Shown here in pieces: positions 34,106 to 43,141 of a stretch of 64,000 bases of DNA. How positions within the stretch are numbered: position 1 is the stretch's first letter; each line of letters begins with the position of its first letter. Origin of the DNA: Streptomyces cellostaticus (GTDB taxonomy: Bacteria; Actinomycetota; Actinomycetes; Streptomycetales; Streptomycetaceae). The notes beneath the pieces were generated by a model that saw only the letters and a list, made by a program, of their open reading frames with translations, was not told the DNA's origin and ran no database searches. Location: contig NZ_KQ948044.1 in the NCBI RefSeq assembly GCF_001513965.1, positions 32,121 through 96,120 of the forward strand, given 5' to 3'. Both the position numbers and the translations under genes were made by a program.

Positions 34106-34464
34106 CGTGCGGCGAGGACGGCTGCCAGGGCGAGCGCGCCGGGCAGCGCCTGGGCGAACAGGATGCGCCGGTTGGCCGTGACGGCGCCGAACACGCCCGC
34201 CACCACGACACACGACAGGAAGAACACCTGGACCCGGAACCCGGTCGGGTCGGCCGCGACCAGCCCCCACACCAGGCCCGCCGCCAGGAAGCCGTTGTAC
34301 AGGCCCTGGTTGGCGGCCATCGGCGCGGTTGCCCGGGCCATCTCCGGGTCGAACCCGTGCAGCCCCCGCCCCGGCTTCTTCTGCCACAGGAACATCTCCA
34401 GCACCAGGATGTACGCGTGCAGGGCGGCCACCAGGCCGACCAGGACGTTCGCCACTATCTCCAT
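34102..34464 (-). CDS. DUF1304 small integral membrane protein
   Basis: 120 aa with four hydrophobic segments (VLVGLVAALHAYILVLEMFL, LYNGFLAAGLVWGLV, VFFLSCVVVAGVFGAV, ALALAAVLAA). The family motifs EMFLW and ANQGLYNGFLA are present. Function unknown. First gene of a two-gene operon with a TetR regulator; AGAGAGG is just upstream of the ATG. Confidence 0.9.
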   Translation of the reverse strand: MEIVANVLVGLVAALHAYILVLEMFLWQKKPGRGLHGFDPEMARATAPMAANQGLYNGFLAAGLVWGLVAADPTGFRVQVFFLSCVVVAGVFGAVTANRRILFAQALPGALALAAVLAAR

Positions 34465-34487
34465 GACCAGCGGACCTCTCTTCTTCT

Positions 34488-34521
34488 TGGACAGGTGTCC
34501 AGGATAGCCGGACACCTGTCC
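34488..34521. promoter_or_regulatory. Double TetR operator upstream of the DUF1304-tetR operon
   Basis: TGGACAGGTGTCCA (34488-34501) and GGACACCTGTCC (34510-34521) are each palindromes with GGACA/TGTCC arms, and together form a perfect 12-bp inverted repeat around a 9-nt centre. They start 24 bp upstream of the DUF1304 ATG, where an operator for the co-transcribed TetR is expected. The site ends 7 bp before the stop of the PucR gene. Confidence 0.75.
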
Positions 34522-34528
34522 GAGAAGT

Positions 34529-35806
34529 TCACTCGGGGGCCGCCCGTCCCGCCGCGGCACCTCTGCGCAGTTCCCGGGCCCGTAACGCCAACTGGATCTC
34601 GAAGCGGGCCGCCGGGTCGTGCAGCAGCTCACCGAACAGCTCGTCCAGTTGCCGCATCCGGTAGCGGACCGTCTGCGGGTGCACCGCGAGGCGCACAGCC
34701 ACCTCCGCCACTCCCCGGCCGGACTGCAGCCAGGCCAGCAGGGTCTCCGCCAGCCGCTCCCGCTGCGGCGGGCGCACCTGTTCGAGCGGGCGCAGCCACC
34801 GCTCGGCCACCGCGTCCAGCAACGCGTCGTCGCGCAGGAGCAGCAGCGTGGACAGGTGGTCCTGGCAGCGGACCACTCCTCCGGCCGCGTCCGTGCCGGA
34901 CAGGACACCCCGCCGTACGAGGTCCAGGGCCTCCGTCGCCCAGCGCAGCGACCGTGCGCCCTCGTCCAGCGCCACGGTCGGCCCCATAGCGGCGCGCAGC
35001 CCCTGCAGCGCCCCGGCCACCGCCCGCGCCCGGCCCGGACCCTCCGGATCGGGCACCACCAGCAGCGCCGGCTGGACCTCGAACCGGGTGAGGAACTCCG
35101 GCGGCACGATCGGCGCCGCCCCCGGACCGGGATCCACGGCCACCACCGCCACCGCCCGCGGCACCGTCCAGCGCGCGGCATGCGCCAGATCGGCGATCGC
35201 CCCCGCCGAGGCCGGGGGATCGGCGGTCAGCAGGTCCACCAGCCGGGCCCGCCGCTGCTGGAGTTCGCCGGCCGCGTGCAGCCGGGCCTCGGTGTACCCC
35301 GCGGTCGTCGCGGCCGCCATCTCGTCCAGGTGCACGAACAGCACCTCGCCGAGGGCGCCCAGCACATGACGGGGCAGCAGCCCCTCGTCCACCAGCGCGT
35401 TGACCCGGCGCCAGGTCACCCTTGCGCCGAGCCGCAGCGCCGACTGGAACGAGTCGAGGCTGCGCCCCTCCTCGGCCTCCCCCCGGCCGATGCGCTCGTA
35501 CGTCGCCTTCACCGGCTCCCAGTCGGTGTCCGGCTGCGCCATCCGCTCCAGCAGCCCGCGCAGCGCATGGTCCACACCCCGCTGCACGCCCTGCATGTAC
35601 GTGTCGTCCATCGGGCGCGCGTACTCCGGGATCCCGGTCCCGATCGCGCGGACGACCTCCTCGGTGATCTCGGCGACATACGGTCTGAGGCGGTCCGGCA
35701 GACCCGGGGGCAACGCCTTGAACGGGCCGCCCGTGTCGACACCCACCGCTGCGGCTCTCTTCGGCACGTCGGTGACGATACCCGCGAGTAACCCGCGCGG
35801 GCTCAT
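34529..35806 (-). CDS. PucR family transcriptional regulator
   Basis: 425 aa from ATG 35806; a GTG about 18 codons later is an alternative. Long N-terminal helical sensor region, GGDEF-like middle, and C-terminal PucR helix-turn-helix (about 365-415: VAEVAVRLAVHPQTVRYRMR, QLDELFG). PucR proteins activate purine, amino-acid or amine catabolism. The amidohydrolase and amino-acid permease next upstream, on the same strand, are plausible targets. Confidence 0.88.
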   Translation of the reverse strand: MSPRGLLAGIVTDVPKRAAAVGVDTGGPFKALPPGLPDRLRPYVAEITEEVVRAIGTGIPEYARPMDDTYMQGVQRGVDHALRGLLERMAQPDTDWEPVKATYERIGRGEAEEGRSLDSFQSALRLGARVTWRRVNALVDEGLLPRHVLGALGEVLFVHLDEMAAATTAGYTEARLHAAGELQQRRARLVDLLTADPPASAGAIADLAHAARWTVPRAVAVVAVDPGPGAAPIVPPEFLTRFEVQPALLVVPDPEGPGRARAVAGALQGLRAAMGPTVALDEGARSLRWATEALDLVRRGVLSGTDAAGGVVRCQDHLSTLLLLRDDALLDAVAERWLRPLEQVRPPQRERLAETLLAWLQSGRGVAEVAVRLAVHPQTVRYRMRQLDELFGELLHDPAARFEIQLALRARELRRGAAAGRAAPE

Positions 35807-35861
35807 CACCCAAGGACAGTTGTGCGTGCGGAACTTGTGCGCCGCTGACAAACGAACCGCC

Positions 35862-37490
35862 TCACGCCCCGGCCGCGTACACCCGCTCACCTCCCACATA
35901 GGTGAGCGCCACGCTCGTCTCCGCGATCGCCTCCGGTGGCCCGGCGAACGGATCGCGGTCCAGCACCACCAGGTCGGCGAGCGCCCCGACGGCCACCCGG
36001 CCGGTGTCGTCCAGGTGGTTCACGTACGCCGACCCGGCCGTGTACGCGGTCAGTGCGTCCGCGAGGCTCAGCCGCTCGTCGGGCAGGAACACCGGCCCGG
36101 CGCCGCCCGGTTCGACGCGGTTGACCGCGACATGGATGCCCTGGAGCGGATCCGGGCTGCTCACGGGCCAGTCGCTGCCCGCCGCGAGGCGCGCCCCGGA
36201 GCGCAGCAGCGCCCCGAACGGGTACTGCCACGCGGCCCGTTCGGGGCCGAGGAAGGGGATCGTCAGCTCGTCCATCTGCGGCTCGTGCGCGGCCCACAGC
36301 GGCTGGATGTTGGCGGTGGCGCCGAGCCGGGCGAAGCGCGGCACGTCGTCCGGGTGCACCACCTGGAGGTGCGCAAGGTGCGGCCGGGTGTCGCTCGGCC
36401 CGTTGGCTGCACGCGCCGCCTCTACGGCGTCCAGCGCGTCCCGTACGGCCCGGTCGCCCAGCGCGTGGAAGTGGCACTGGAAGCCGAGCGCGTCCAATTC
36501 GGTGACGTATTTGGGGAGTTGGCCCGGGTCGATGAAGCTCTTGCCGCGGTTGGCGGTCGCGCAGCCGCACCGGTCCAGGTAGGGGTCGAGCAGCGCGGCC
36601 GTGTGGTTCTCGGCGACGCCGTCCAGCATCAGCTTCACGGTGCCCGCGCGGAACCGGCCGTGACGCAGAGCGGCCCGCTTCTCGGCGAGTTCGGGGATCT
36701 GCTCGGCCCCGCGCTCCCGGTCCCACCACAGGGCGCCGTTCACCCGTGCCGTGAGCGAGCCGTCCCGGGCCGCCGTCAGGTACGCCTCGGCCGGATCGTC
36801 CATGCCGAGGAAGTCGCCGACCAGCGCGTCCTGCCAGGCGGTGATGCCGAGTGCGTGCAGATGTCGCTGGGCGTGCAGCAGCGCGGCCAGCCGGTCGGCC
36901 GCGGTGGCGGGCGGCGTGAGCCGGCCCACCAGCTGCATCGCACCCTCCTGCAGGGTGCCGCTCGGCTCGCCCGCGGCGTCCCGCTCGATGCGCCCGTCGG
37001 CCGGGTCGGGGGTGTCCCGGCCGACGCCGGCCAGCTCCAGGGCGCGGCTGTTGACCCAGGCGCCGTGGTGGTCCCGGTTGGGCAGGTAGACCGGCCGGTC
37101 CGGGACGGCTGCGTCCAGCAGCTCCTTCGTCGGCGTACCGCCCTCGAACGCCTCCATCGACCAGCCGCCGCCGAGAATCCACTCCCGCTCGGGATGGGCC
37201 TCGGCGTAGGCGCGGACGGCGGCCACGGTGGCCTCGGCGGTCGTCGTCCCGGAGAGGTCGCACTGGCTCAGTTCGAGCCCGGCGGGCACCGGATGGACGT
37301 GCGCGTCCTGGAAACCCGGCAGCAGCAGCCGCCCGGCCAGGTCGACCACCTGGGTGCGCGGCCCGGCCAGCTCGTGCACCTCGCCGTGCCCGACGGCGGT
37401 GATGCGGTCCCCGGTGACGGCCACGGCGCTCGCGGTACGTCCCTGGGGAGTGAGGACGGGGCCGCCGGTGAAGAGCAGATCAGCGTGCAT
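35862..37490 (-). CDS. Amidohydrolase family protein (YtcJ-like)
   Basis: 542 aa. TIM-barrel amidohydrolase with composite beta-sandwich. Metal motif DAHVHP, then the YtcJ-type HFHALGDRAVRDALD, LAHLQVVHPDD, and GSDWPVSSPDPL with the catalytic Asp; C-terminal ALADLVVLDRDPF. No signal peptide. YtcJ-like enzymes hydrolyse N-acyl or cyclic amide substrates; the exact substrate is unknown. It is 18 bp downstream of the APC permease on the same strand, so uptake and hydrolysis of one nitrogen compound is likely. Confidence 0.9.
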   Translation of the reverse strand: MHADLLFTGGPVLTPQGRTASAVAVTGDRITAVGHGEVHELAGPRTQVVDLAGRLLLPGFQDAHVHPVPAGLELSQCDLSGTTTAEATVAAVRAYAEAHPEREWILGGGWSMEAFEGGTPTKELLDAAVPDRPVYLPNRDHHGAWVNSRALELAGVGRDTPDPADGRIERDAAGEPSGTLQEGAMQLVGRLTPPATAADRLAALLHAQRHLHALGITAWQDALVGDFLGMDDPAEAYLTAARDGSLTARVNGALWWDRERGAEQIPELAEKRAALRHGRFRAGTVKLMLDGVAENHTAALLDPYLDRCGCATANRGKSFIDPGQLPKYVTELDALGFQCHFHALGDRAVRDALDAVEAARAANGPSDTRPHLAHLQVVHPDDVPRFARLGATANIQPLWAAHEPQMDELTIPFLGPERAAWQYPFGALLRSGARLAAGSDWPVSSPDPLQGIHVAVNRVEPGGAGPVFLPDERLSLADALTAYTAGSAYVNHLDDTGRVAVGALADLVVLDRDPFAGPPEAIAETSVALTYVGGERVYAAGA

Positions 37491-37508
37491 GATGCCTTTC
37501 CTGGAAGG

Positions 37509-39011
37509 TCAGTTGGAGGTGGTCAGGAGCCGGCGGGAGTCGGCGTCGGTGCCCTCGCCGGTGCGGAAGTACGGCGACCTGCGCGCCCACTTCGCCCACG
37601 CGGCCACCACGAACCCGGACGCGATCATCACCAGCGGCATGAGCAGCAGGAACCAGCCGTTGTCCGCGCTGACCTCGAAGTGGTCGGCGGAGCGGTAGAA
37701 GGACCAGCCGAGGTATCCGCCGAGGCCCAGCAGGGCGAGGGCGCTGAGCGCGGGCAGGACCACCGCCCGTACCCCCTGCCGCCAGTCCTGCCGCAGCAGC
37801 GACCGGAACCGGACGGCGGCCGCGAGCGCGGTGAGCGCGTACGAGAGCGAGACCACGATGCCGACGGCGTTCACCGTCGCCATGATCATGTCGGCCAGGC
37901 GCGGGATCACCAGGGCGCCCGCCGCCACCACCGCGGCCAGGGCCCCGACCAGCAGCGTCCCGGCCGCCGGCGTTCCGTACCGGGAACTGACCTTGGACCA
38001 CACCGGCCCGAGGGTACGGTCCCGGCTCATGGCGAACATCCCCCGGGCCGTCGGGATGACCCCGGCCTGGAGCGAGGCCACCGCCGAGAACATCAGCGCC
38101 ACCAGAGGGAGCGCGGCCAGCGGCTGGGAGGCCAGCCGGTCACCGAAGTACGCCAGGCCCTCGGCGCCGTGCCCGGCCAACTCACGCTCGGACAGCACCC
38201 GTTGGAAGGCGACCGAGCCGAGCAGGAACAGCCCGAGCATCGTCACCAGGGTGATCAGCCCGGCCCGGGAGGCGTCCCGCGGGTCGCGCACCTCCTCGTT
38301 GACCGTGAACGCGGCCTCGAAGCCCCAGTAGCAGAACACCGACAGCAACAGGCCCTGCGCCAGCGCGGTCGCCGAGGGAATCTCGAACGGGTCGAACCAG
38401 GACAGCCGGAACGGATGCGGACCGGTGACGACGGCGTACCCGCAGAAGCCCAGCAGTACGGCGTACTCGAAGACCAGCAGCCAGCTCTGCAGCCGGGCCG
38501 CGGTGCGCACGCCGGTCACGGCGGTGAGCGTGACCGCGACCAGGACGAGGATGCCCACCGCCGTCGTCTGCGCGGTCGAGCCCGGATCGAGCCCGAGCGG
38601 ACCGATCCGGTGCAGCCCCGCCTCTCCGGCCAGCTGGAGCATCGCCGAGCCGGTGACCGCGGTGGTGTAGGCAAGGAAGGCCACGCTCGCCACGAAGTTG
38701 ACCCAGCCGACCATGAAACCGAGCCAGGGACTGAGCGAACGGCCCACCCACACATAGCCGTTGCCCGCGTTCGGCTCCACCCGGTTCAGCCGGGAGTAGG
38801 CCCCGGCGATGCCGAGGACCGGCAGGAACGCCAGCAGCATGATGGCCGGCAGATGCAGGCCGACCACGCCGGCCGTCACCCCGAGGCCGATGCCGATGCT
38901 GGTGGTCGCGGCCGTGCTGGACGCGGCGACGGCGACGCCGTCGAGCACGCTCAGGGACTTGCGCAGCTCGGGCTGCGCGGGGGGATCCACACCGAAGGGG
39001 GTCTCGCTCAT
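37509..39011 (-). CDS. APC superfamily amino-acid/amine permease
   Basis: 500 aa from ATG 39011 (GGAGAG 7 nt upstream). About 12-14 hydrophobic segments with the APC consensus near the start (SSTAATTSIGIGLGV) and NEEVRDPRDASRAGL in the loop after TM6. Proton- or sodium-driven uptake of an amino acid, amine or related compound is expected. First gene of an operon with the amidohydrolase; divergent from a TetR gene, which may regulate it. Confidence 0.92.
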   Translation of the reverse strand: MSETPFGVDPPAQPELRKSLSVLDGVAVAASSTAATTSIGIGLGVTAGVVGLHLPAIMLLAFLPVLGIAGAYSRLNRVEPNAGNGYVWVGRSLSPWLGFMVGWVNFVASVAFLAYTTAVTGSAMLQLAGEAGLHRIGPLGLDPGSTAQTTAVGILVLVAVTLTAVTGVRTAARLQSWLLVFEYAVLLGFCGYAVVTGPHPFRLSWFDPFEIPSATALAQGLLLSVFCYWGFEAAFTVNEEVRDPRDASRAGLITLVTMLGLFLLGSVAFQRVLSERELAGHGAEGLAYFGDRLASQPLAALPLVALMFSAVASLQAGVIPTARGMFAMSRDRTLGPVWSKVSSRYGTPAAGTLLVGALAAVVAAGALVIPRLADMIMATVNAVGIVVSLSYALTALAAAVRFRSLLRQDWRQGVRAVVLPALSALALLGLGGYLGWSFYRSADHFEVSADNGWFLLLMPLVMIASGFVVAAWAKWARRSPYFRTGEGTDADSRRLLTTSN

Positions 39012-39136
39012 GACCGGCTCTCCACTCGCACCGGGGGGCCTGGTCGGCCCCGGTGACCGCAGATGAAACCGTCCGCACGCTTCACAGGTCAACGGTGTTG
39101 TCGTAAGGTGCCGGGCACACCCCGCGGAGGACTCTC

Positions 39137-39856
39137 ATGAGCGAACGCGTCGTCCCGCCCGCCGCCCGGCAGCGCAGGCGCCCCACCAAACAGGGCGTCG
39201 TGCTCTCCGCCGAGCTGATCGTCGACACCGCGCTCCGGCTGATCGAGGAGCACGGTGCCGACGCGCTCTCCGTGCGTCGGCTCGGCCGCGCCCTCGGCGC
39301 CGACCCCAGCTCCCTGTACCGGTACTTCCGGCACACCGACGACCTGATGCTCGCCATCGCCGACGAACTGATCGGCCGTACCCTGCGGGTCTGGCGGCCC
39401 ACCGGCGACTGGCGCGCCGACCTGCGCGAACTCGGCCTGCGGATGCATGCGGGCGCCCTCGCCCACCCCCGGGCCGCGATGCTCAGCGCCCACCGCGTCA
39501 CCGGCCGGGCGCACGAGATCCAGGCCGTCGAGGGCATCATCGGCGTACTGCGCCGGGCCGGCTTCCCGGACCCGGAGGCGGTACGGATCTACCACGCCTT
39601 CGTCGACCAGGCCCTCGCCTTCGGCGCCCTGGACTCCGCCGGCACCGCCCTGCCCAGGGCCGCCCGCGAGGCCGAGGCCGAGGTGTGGCGGGACACCTAC
39701 GCCCACCTGCCCGCCGACACCCACCCGCACATCGCGGCCACCGCCCGCCATCTCGTGGCCTCCATGCGGAGCAGCTCCTACCCGGCCGCCCTGGACCTGC
39801 TCCTGACGGCCGCGCAGACACGCCTTGATCACCTCCGTGCCGGGACGGACGGCTGA
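39137..39856 (+). CDS. TetR family transcriptional regulator
   Basis: 239 aa. Helix-turn-helix at about 30-75 (ALSVRRLGRALGADPSSLYR, YFRHTDDLMLA) and a TetR_C-like C-terminal domain. GGAGG stands 7 nt before the ATG. Divergent from the permease-amidohydrolase operon with 125 bp between, which makes that operon its best candidate target. Confidence 0.92.
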   Translation: MSERVVPPAARQRRRPTKQGVVLSAELIVDTALRLIEEHGADALSVRRLGRALGADPSSLYRYFRHTDDLMLAIADELIGRTLRVWRPTGDWRADLRELGLRMHAGALAHPRAAMLSAHRVTGRAHEIQAVEGIIGVLRRAGFPDPEAVRIYHAFVDQALAFGALDSAGTALPRAAREAEAEVWRDTYAHLPADTHPHIAATARHLVASMRSSSYPAALDLLLTAAQTRLDHLRAGTDG

Positions 39857-39921
39857 CGGTCACACTGGACGGCGTCCGCACGTCATACGAACGCAGCCCA
39901 TACCGAGGAGGCCGTACGACC

Positions 39922-40386
39922 ATGACCCCGCCGCCCGCCCGCACCGCCGAGCAGCGCAAGAAGGACACCCTCCACCGCCTGGAGCACGACATCGACGCCT
40001 GGGTCGCCACCTCCGGCGAGAACGGCGGCGCGCCCTACCTCGTCCCCCTGTCGTTCCTCTGGGACGGCGCCACCCTGCTGATCGCCACCCCGGCCGAGAG
40101 CCCCACCGGCCGCAACCTCGTGGCCACCGGCACCGCGCGCCTGGGCCTCGGGCCGACCCGGGACGTCGTCATCGTCGAGGGCACCGTCCGGGCCGTGACC
40201 CCCGAGGACCTGCCCGAGGAGGACGCCGAGGTGTTCGCCGGCAAGACCGGCTTCGACCCGCGCCAACTCGCCACCCGCTACCTGTACTTCAGGATCCTCC
40301 CGCAACGCGTCCAGGCCTGGCGCGAGGAGAACGAGCTGCGCGGGCGGGAGCTGATGCGCGACGGAACGTGGCTGGTCGCCGGCTGA
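39922..40386 (+). CDS. Pyridoxamine 5'-phosphate oxidase-like split-barrel flavoprotein
   Basis: 154 aa; GAGGAGG upstream. Split-barrel fold of the PPOX superfamily: VATSGENGGAPYLVPLSFLW, then LIATPAESPTGRNLVATGTA, VVIVEGTVRAV and end YFRILPQRVQAW. Actinobacterial members bind FMN, F420 or heme and perform reductions of unknown substrates. It may be co-transcribed with the tetR gene 65 bp upstream. Confidence 0.88.
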   Translation: MTPPPARTAEQRKKDTLHRLEHDIDAWVATSGENGGAPYLVPLSFLWDGATLLIATPAESPTGRNLVATGTARLGLGPTRDVVIVEGTVRAVTPEDLPEEDAEVFAGKTGFDPRQLATRYLYFRILPQRVQAWREENELRGRELMRDGTWLVAG

Positions 40387-40398
40387 ATCCGGCCGGGC

Positions 40399-40692
40399 TC
40401 AGTCCCGGCCGGCGACCGGCCACACGCCCGTCGACCGTGCGATGGCCTTGGCGCCGCTGCGGTCGACCGCGCTGCGCACCACCGCGAAGAGGGCGCCCTG
40501 GACCGCCGCCGCGAGCAGGATCTCGCCCCAGCCGCGGTCCGGGTCCAGCGCGTCGGGCGCGTCCTCCTCGTGCCGCAGCGCCGTCCACGCCTTGCGGAAG
40601 GCCAGCCCCGCCAGTGCCCCGGCTGCCCAGCTGAGCACGAATCCGAGCGGCTGGTAGACGAGCGGGAGCTTCATCTTCTTGTGCTTCGCCAT
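40399..40692 (-). CDS. DUF4235 small membrane protein
   Basis: 97 aa. AAGGAGTG precedes the ATG. Two hydrophobic segments (PLGFVLSWAAGALAGLAF and GEILLAAAVQGALFAVV) with a basic N-terminus (MAKHKKMKL) are typical of the DUF4235 family. Function unknown. Convergent with the PPOX gene. Confidence 0.88.
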   Translation of the reverse strand: MAKHKKMKLPLVYQPLGFVLSWAAGALAGLAFRKAWTALRHEEDAPDALDPDRGWGEILLAAAVQGALFAVVRSAVDRSGAKAIARSTGVWPVAGRD

Positions 40693-40933
40693 GCTGCACT
40701 CCTTCCTCGCCGTGAGGCGCTCATGCCGGGCGCTCTCGCGGCGCCACCCGTTCGCCCGGGGCACCGTTTCCCGTCACCGGCGCGGTGTGATCCGCGTCGG
40801 CGGGGGCAGTCGGCGTTACGTGAGCGGGACACCCTCGGGGCAGGAGCCGACCGCAGCTTCGGACCGTCTGGCACCGGCCGCCTACAGCGGCGCGTCCCGG
40901 GACGGTCCGGCGGGCCCGGGCGGGAGCCGGCCG

Positions 40934-41890
40934 GTGGTCTCGAAGGCCGATCGCCGTACCCGGGTCACCGTCCTCGTGGCGCTCGCCGCCAATCTGGTGA
41001 TCGCCGTTGCCAAGGCTGTCGGCGGTGTGTTCGCGGGCTCGCCCGCGCTGCTGTCGGAGGCCGCGCACTCGGTCGCCGACAGCTTCAACGAGGTCTTCCT
41101 GCTGACCGCACTGCGCCGCAGCCGCCGCCCGGCCGACCGGCGTCACCCCTTCGGCTACGGCATGGAGCGGTTCTTCTGGTCCCTGCTCGCGGCCGTCGGC
41201 ATCTTCGTGATGGGCGGCTGCTTCTCCTTCTTCCAGGGCTTCGAGGCCCTGCGCAACGGCACCGAGGAGAAACTCAGCGGCTATGTCGCGGGCCTGATCG
41301 TGCTGGGCGTGGCGCTCCTCGCCGAGGGCATCTCGCTGGCCCGGGCACTCCACCAGGTGCGCCACCAGGGCGAGGGCCTGGCCGGGCTGCGCGACCCCGC
41401 CCTGCGCACGGTGGTCGCCGAGGACAGCACGGCGGTGCTCGGTGTGAGTCTCGCCCTCGTCGGCATGGTCCTGCACCTGGTGACCGGGCAGGTCGTGTGG
41501 GAGGCGTCCGCCTCGCTGGCGATCGGCGGGCTGCTGGTGTACGTCGCCTACCGGCTGGGCCGCGAGGCCCGTGACCAGCTCATCGGCGAGGCCGCCGATC
41601 CGGAGCTGAGCGGCAGGATCCGGGCACTGCTCGAGGCCCAGCCGGAGATCGACAGCGTGGAGGCGCTGTTCACGATGAAGCTGGGCTTCGAGTCCACCCT
41701 GGTGGCCGCCCGCATCGACCTGGTTCCGGGCCTGGACAGCGAGCGGGTGGAAGATGCCGCCGTACGCATCAAGCGGTCGCTGGCCGACATGTTTTCCGTC
41801 GCCGACCAGATCTTCCTCGACGTGACCGACCGGCCGGCGGGCGAGGCACGGGAGAGCCCCGCCGCGACGGGGGAACGCGGCGGGGCCTGA
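40934..41890 (+). CDS. Cation diffusion facilitator family transporter
   Basis: 318 aa from GTG 40934, which has GGAG 7 nt upstream; GTG 40820 would add 38 residues. Six TM segments. The metal site in TM2 is SEAAHSVADSFNEV (HxxxD form), and a second motif is near AEDSTAVLGVSLAL. The C-terminal cytoplasmic domain ends in SVADQIFLDVTDRPAG. CDF proteins export Zn2+, Fe2+, Mn2+ or Co2+ in exchange for protons; the H/D pair does not settle the metal. No metal-responsive operator is seen. Confidence 0.9.
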   Translation: MVSKADRRTRVTVLVALAANLVIAVAKAVGGVFAGSPALLSEAAHSVADSFNEVFLLTALRRSRRPADRRHPFGYGMERFFWSLLAAVGIFVMGGCFSFFQGFEALRNGTEEKLSGYVAGLIVLGVALLAEGISLARALHQVRHQGEGLAGLRDPALRTVVAEDSTAVLGVSLALVGMVLHLVTGQVVWEASASLAIGGLLVYVAYRLGREARDQLIGEAADPELSGRIRALLEAQPEIDSVEALFTMKLGFESTLVAARIDLVPGLDSERVEDAAVRIKRSLADMFSVADQIFLDVTDRPAGEARESPAATGERGGA

Positions 41891-41969
41891 CGCACGAGTG
41901 CCCGCCCCGAAGCCGGTTCATGCGTCGCGGACACAGATTTTTCCAAAACGAGTCGTTCCCGGGCCTGAA

Positions 41970-42419
41970 TCAGCTCTCGTCGGCGGGCTCCAGCACGAAC
42001 ACCGGGATCTGCCGGGAGGTCTTCTTCTGGTAGTCGGCATAGGGCGGATAGGCGGCGACGGCCCGCTCCCACCACGCGTCCTTCTCCGTGCCGGTGAGCT
42101 CACGGGCCCTCATGTCCCGCCTGACCGGCCCGTCCTGCAGCTCCACCTGTGGCTCGGACTTCACGTTGAAATACCAGACGGGATGCTTGGGCGCACCGCC
42201 CAGCGAGGCGACCACGGCGTACCGCCCCCCGTGTTCCACCCGCATCAGCGGCGTCTTGCGGATCTTCCCGCTCCGGGCGCCCAGGGTGGTCAGGATGATG
42301 ACCGGCAGCCCCGTGTCCAGCAGCGTCGTCCCCTCCGTTCCGCCGGAGCTCTCGTACAGCTCGACCTGCTCGCGCACCCACTGCGTCGGGCTGGGCTCGT
42401 ACTCGCCCTCAAGTGGCAT
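41970..42419 (-). CDS. Deazaflavin (F420)-dependent nitroreductase family protein (DDN-like)
   Basis: 149 aa from ATG 42419. Family signature: LPVIILTTLGARSGKIRKTP, then LMRVEHGGRYAVVASLGGAP, HPVWYFNVKSEPQVELQ and PVFVLEPA. The split-barrel fold binds F420 and reduces activated double bonds or nitro groups. Relatives include Mycobacterium Ddn. It stands alone between the CDF and NTF2-like genes. Confidence 0.93.
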   Translation of the reverse strand: MPLEGEYEPSPTQWVREQVELYESSGGTEGTTLLDTGLPVIILTTLGARSGKIRKTPLMRVEHGGRYAVVASLGGAPKHPVWYFNVKSEPQVELQDGPVRRDMRARELTGTEKDAWWERAVAAYPPYADYQKKTSRQIPVFVLEPADES

Positions 42420-42621
42420 GGGATCCGTACCCTTCGTCGGTCCAACGGCTGACGTGCGGCCTCGTACAACACCGGCGGCCGCCCGAATCATCCGTACCGC
42501 GGGCCCTATCCCCCGGGCAGGTGATTACCTCGCTGGTCATCGCGCTGCCGCGGCGCCTGGGGCACAGTCGTCCCCGGTGACGCAGCGCACCCGCGCAACC
42601 GTCCGAGGAAGGGGCAGGACC

Positions 42622-43141
42622 GTGACTCCCAGTCGCACCACAGCGACGCGTTCCGTCGTGGAGGAACTGCTCCGCCGAATCGGCGAGGGCGACCCCGAGC
42701 GCATCGGCGAGCTGTACGCGGAGCAGGGCGACTGGAAGCGGAACCGGCCCGAGGACGAGCACGGCCGCACCGGCACTCCGTGGATCCGGCACCGCTCCAC
42801 CCGCGCCGACGCCGTGGCCCACTACCAAGAGCCGGCCGCCCACCACGTGCCGGAAGAGGCGGACACCCGGATCGAGCGCATCCTGGTCGACGGCGACGAC
42901 GCGGTCGTCCTCGGGGACATCCGGCAGACGGCCGCGCCCACCGGCCGCGCCCACCGGCCGCGCCCACCGGCCGCGCCCACCGGCCGCGCCTACTCGGGCC
43001 AGGTTCGCCCTGCACCTCACCGTCCGGGACGGCCTGGTCGTCCGCCACCACGTGTACGAGGACAGCCTCGCCGTCGCGCGCGCCTTCGCGCCGGCCCCGG
43101 GGGCCCGCGCGTGCCGTGACGCGGGGCCCTCACGCGGGTGA
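42622..43141 (+). pseudogene. NTF2/SnoaL-like gene frameshifted at a 13-bp tandem repeat
   Basis: From GTG 42622 (AGGAAGGGG upstream) the first frame encodes VVEELLRRIGEGDPERIGEL and later RIERILVDGDDAVVLGDIRQ, as in SnoaL-like proteins. It then enters a run of 4.5 copies of a 13-bp unit (42933-42990). The expected continuation (FALHLTVRDG, VVRHHVYEDSLAVARAF) is in the +1 frame from about 42998 to the TGA at 43139-43141. A gain of one 13-bp unit, or one extra base in the GGG at 42996-42998, explains the shift. As written the gene would give a product with an unrelated tail. Its end overlaps the convergent LysE gene by 12 bp. Confidence 0.75.
42933..42990 (+). repeat. 13-bp tandem repeat, 4.5 copies, inside a coding region
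   Basis: Unit CGCGCCCACCGGC repeated exactly at 42933, 42946, 42959 and 42972, then 6 bases of a fifth copy. Because 13 is not a multiple of 3, each gain or loss of a unit changes the reading frame of the surrounding gene. Confidence 0.97.

Noticed and set aside
35400..39056. 1218-codon plus-strand frame over the amidohydrolase and permease genes
   Set aside because: Gly/Arg/Gln-rich shadow; the minus strand has clear enzyme and transporter sequences.
42933..42990. CRISPR-like repeat
   Set aside because: Units are directly tandem with no spacers and lie in a coding region.
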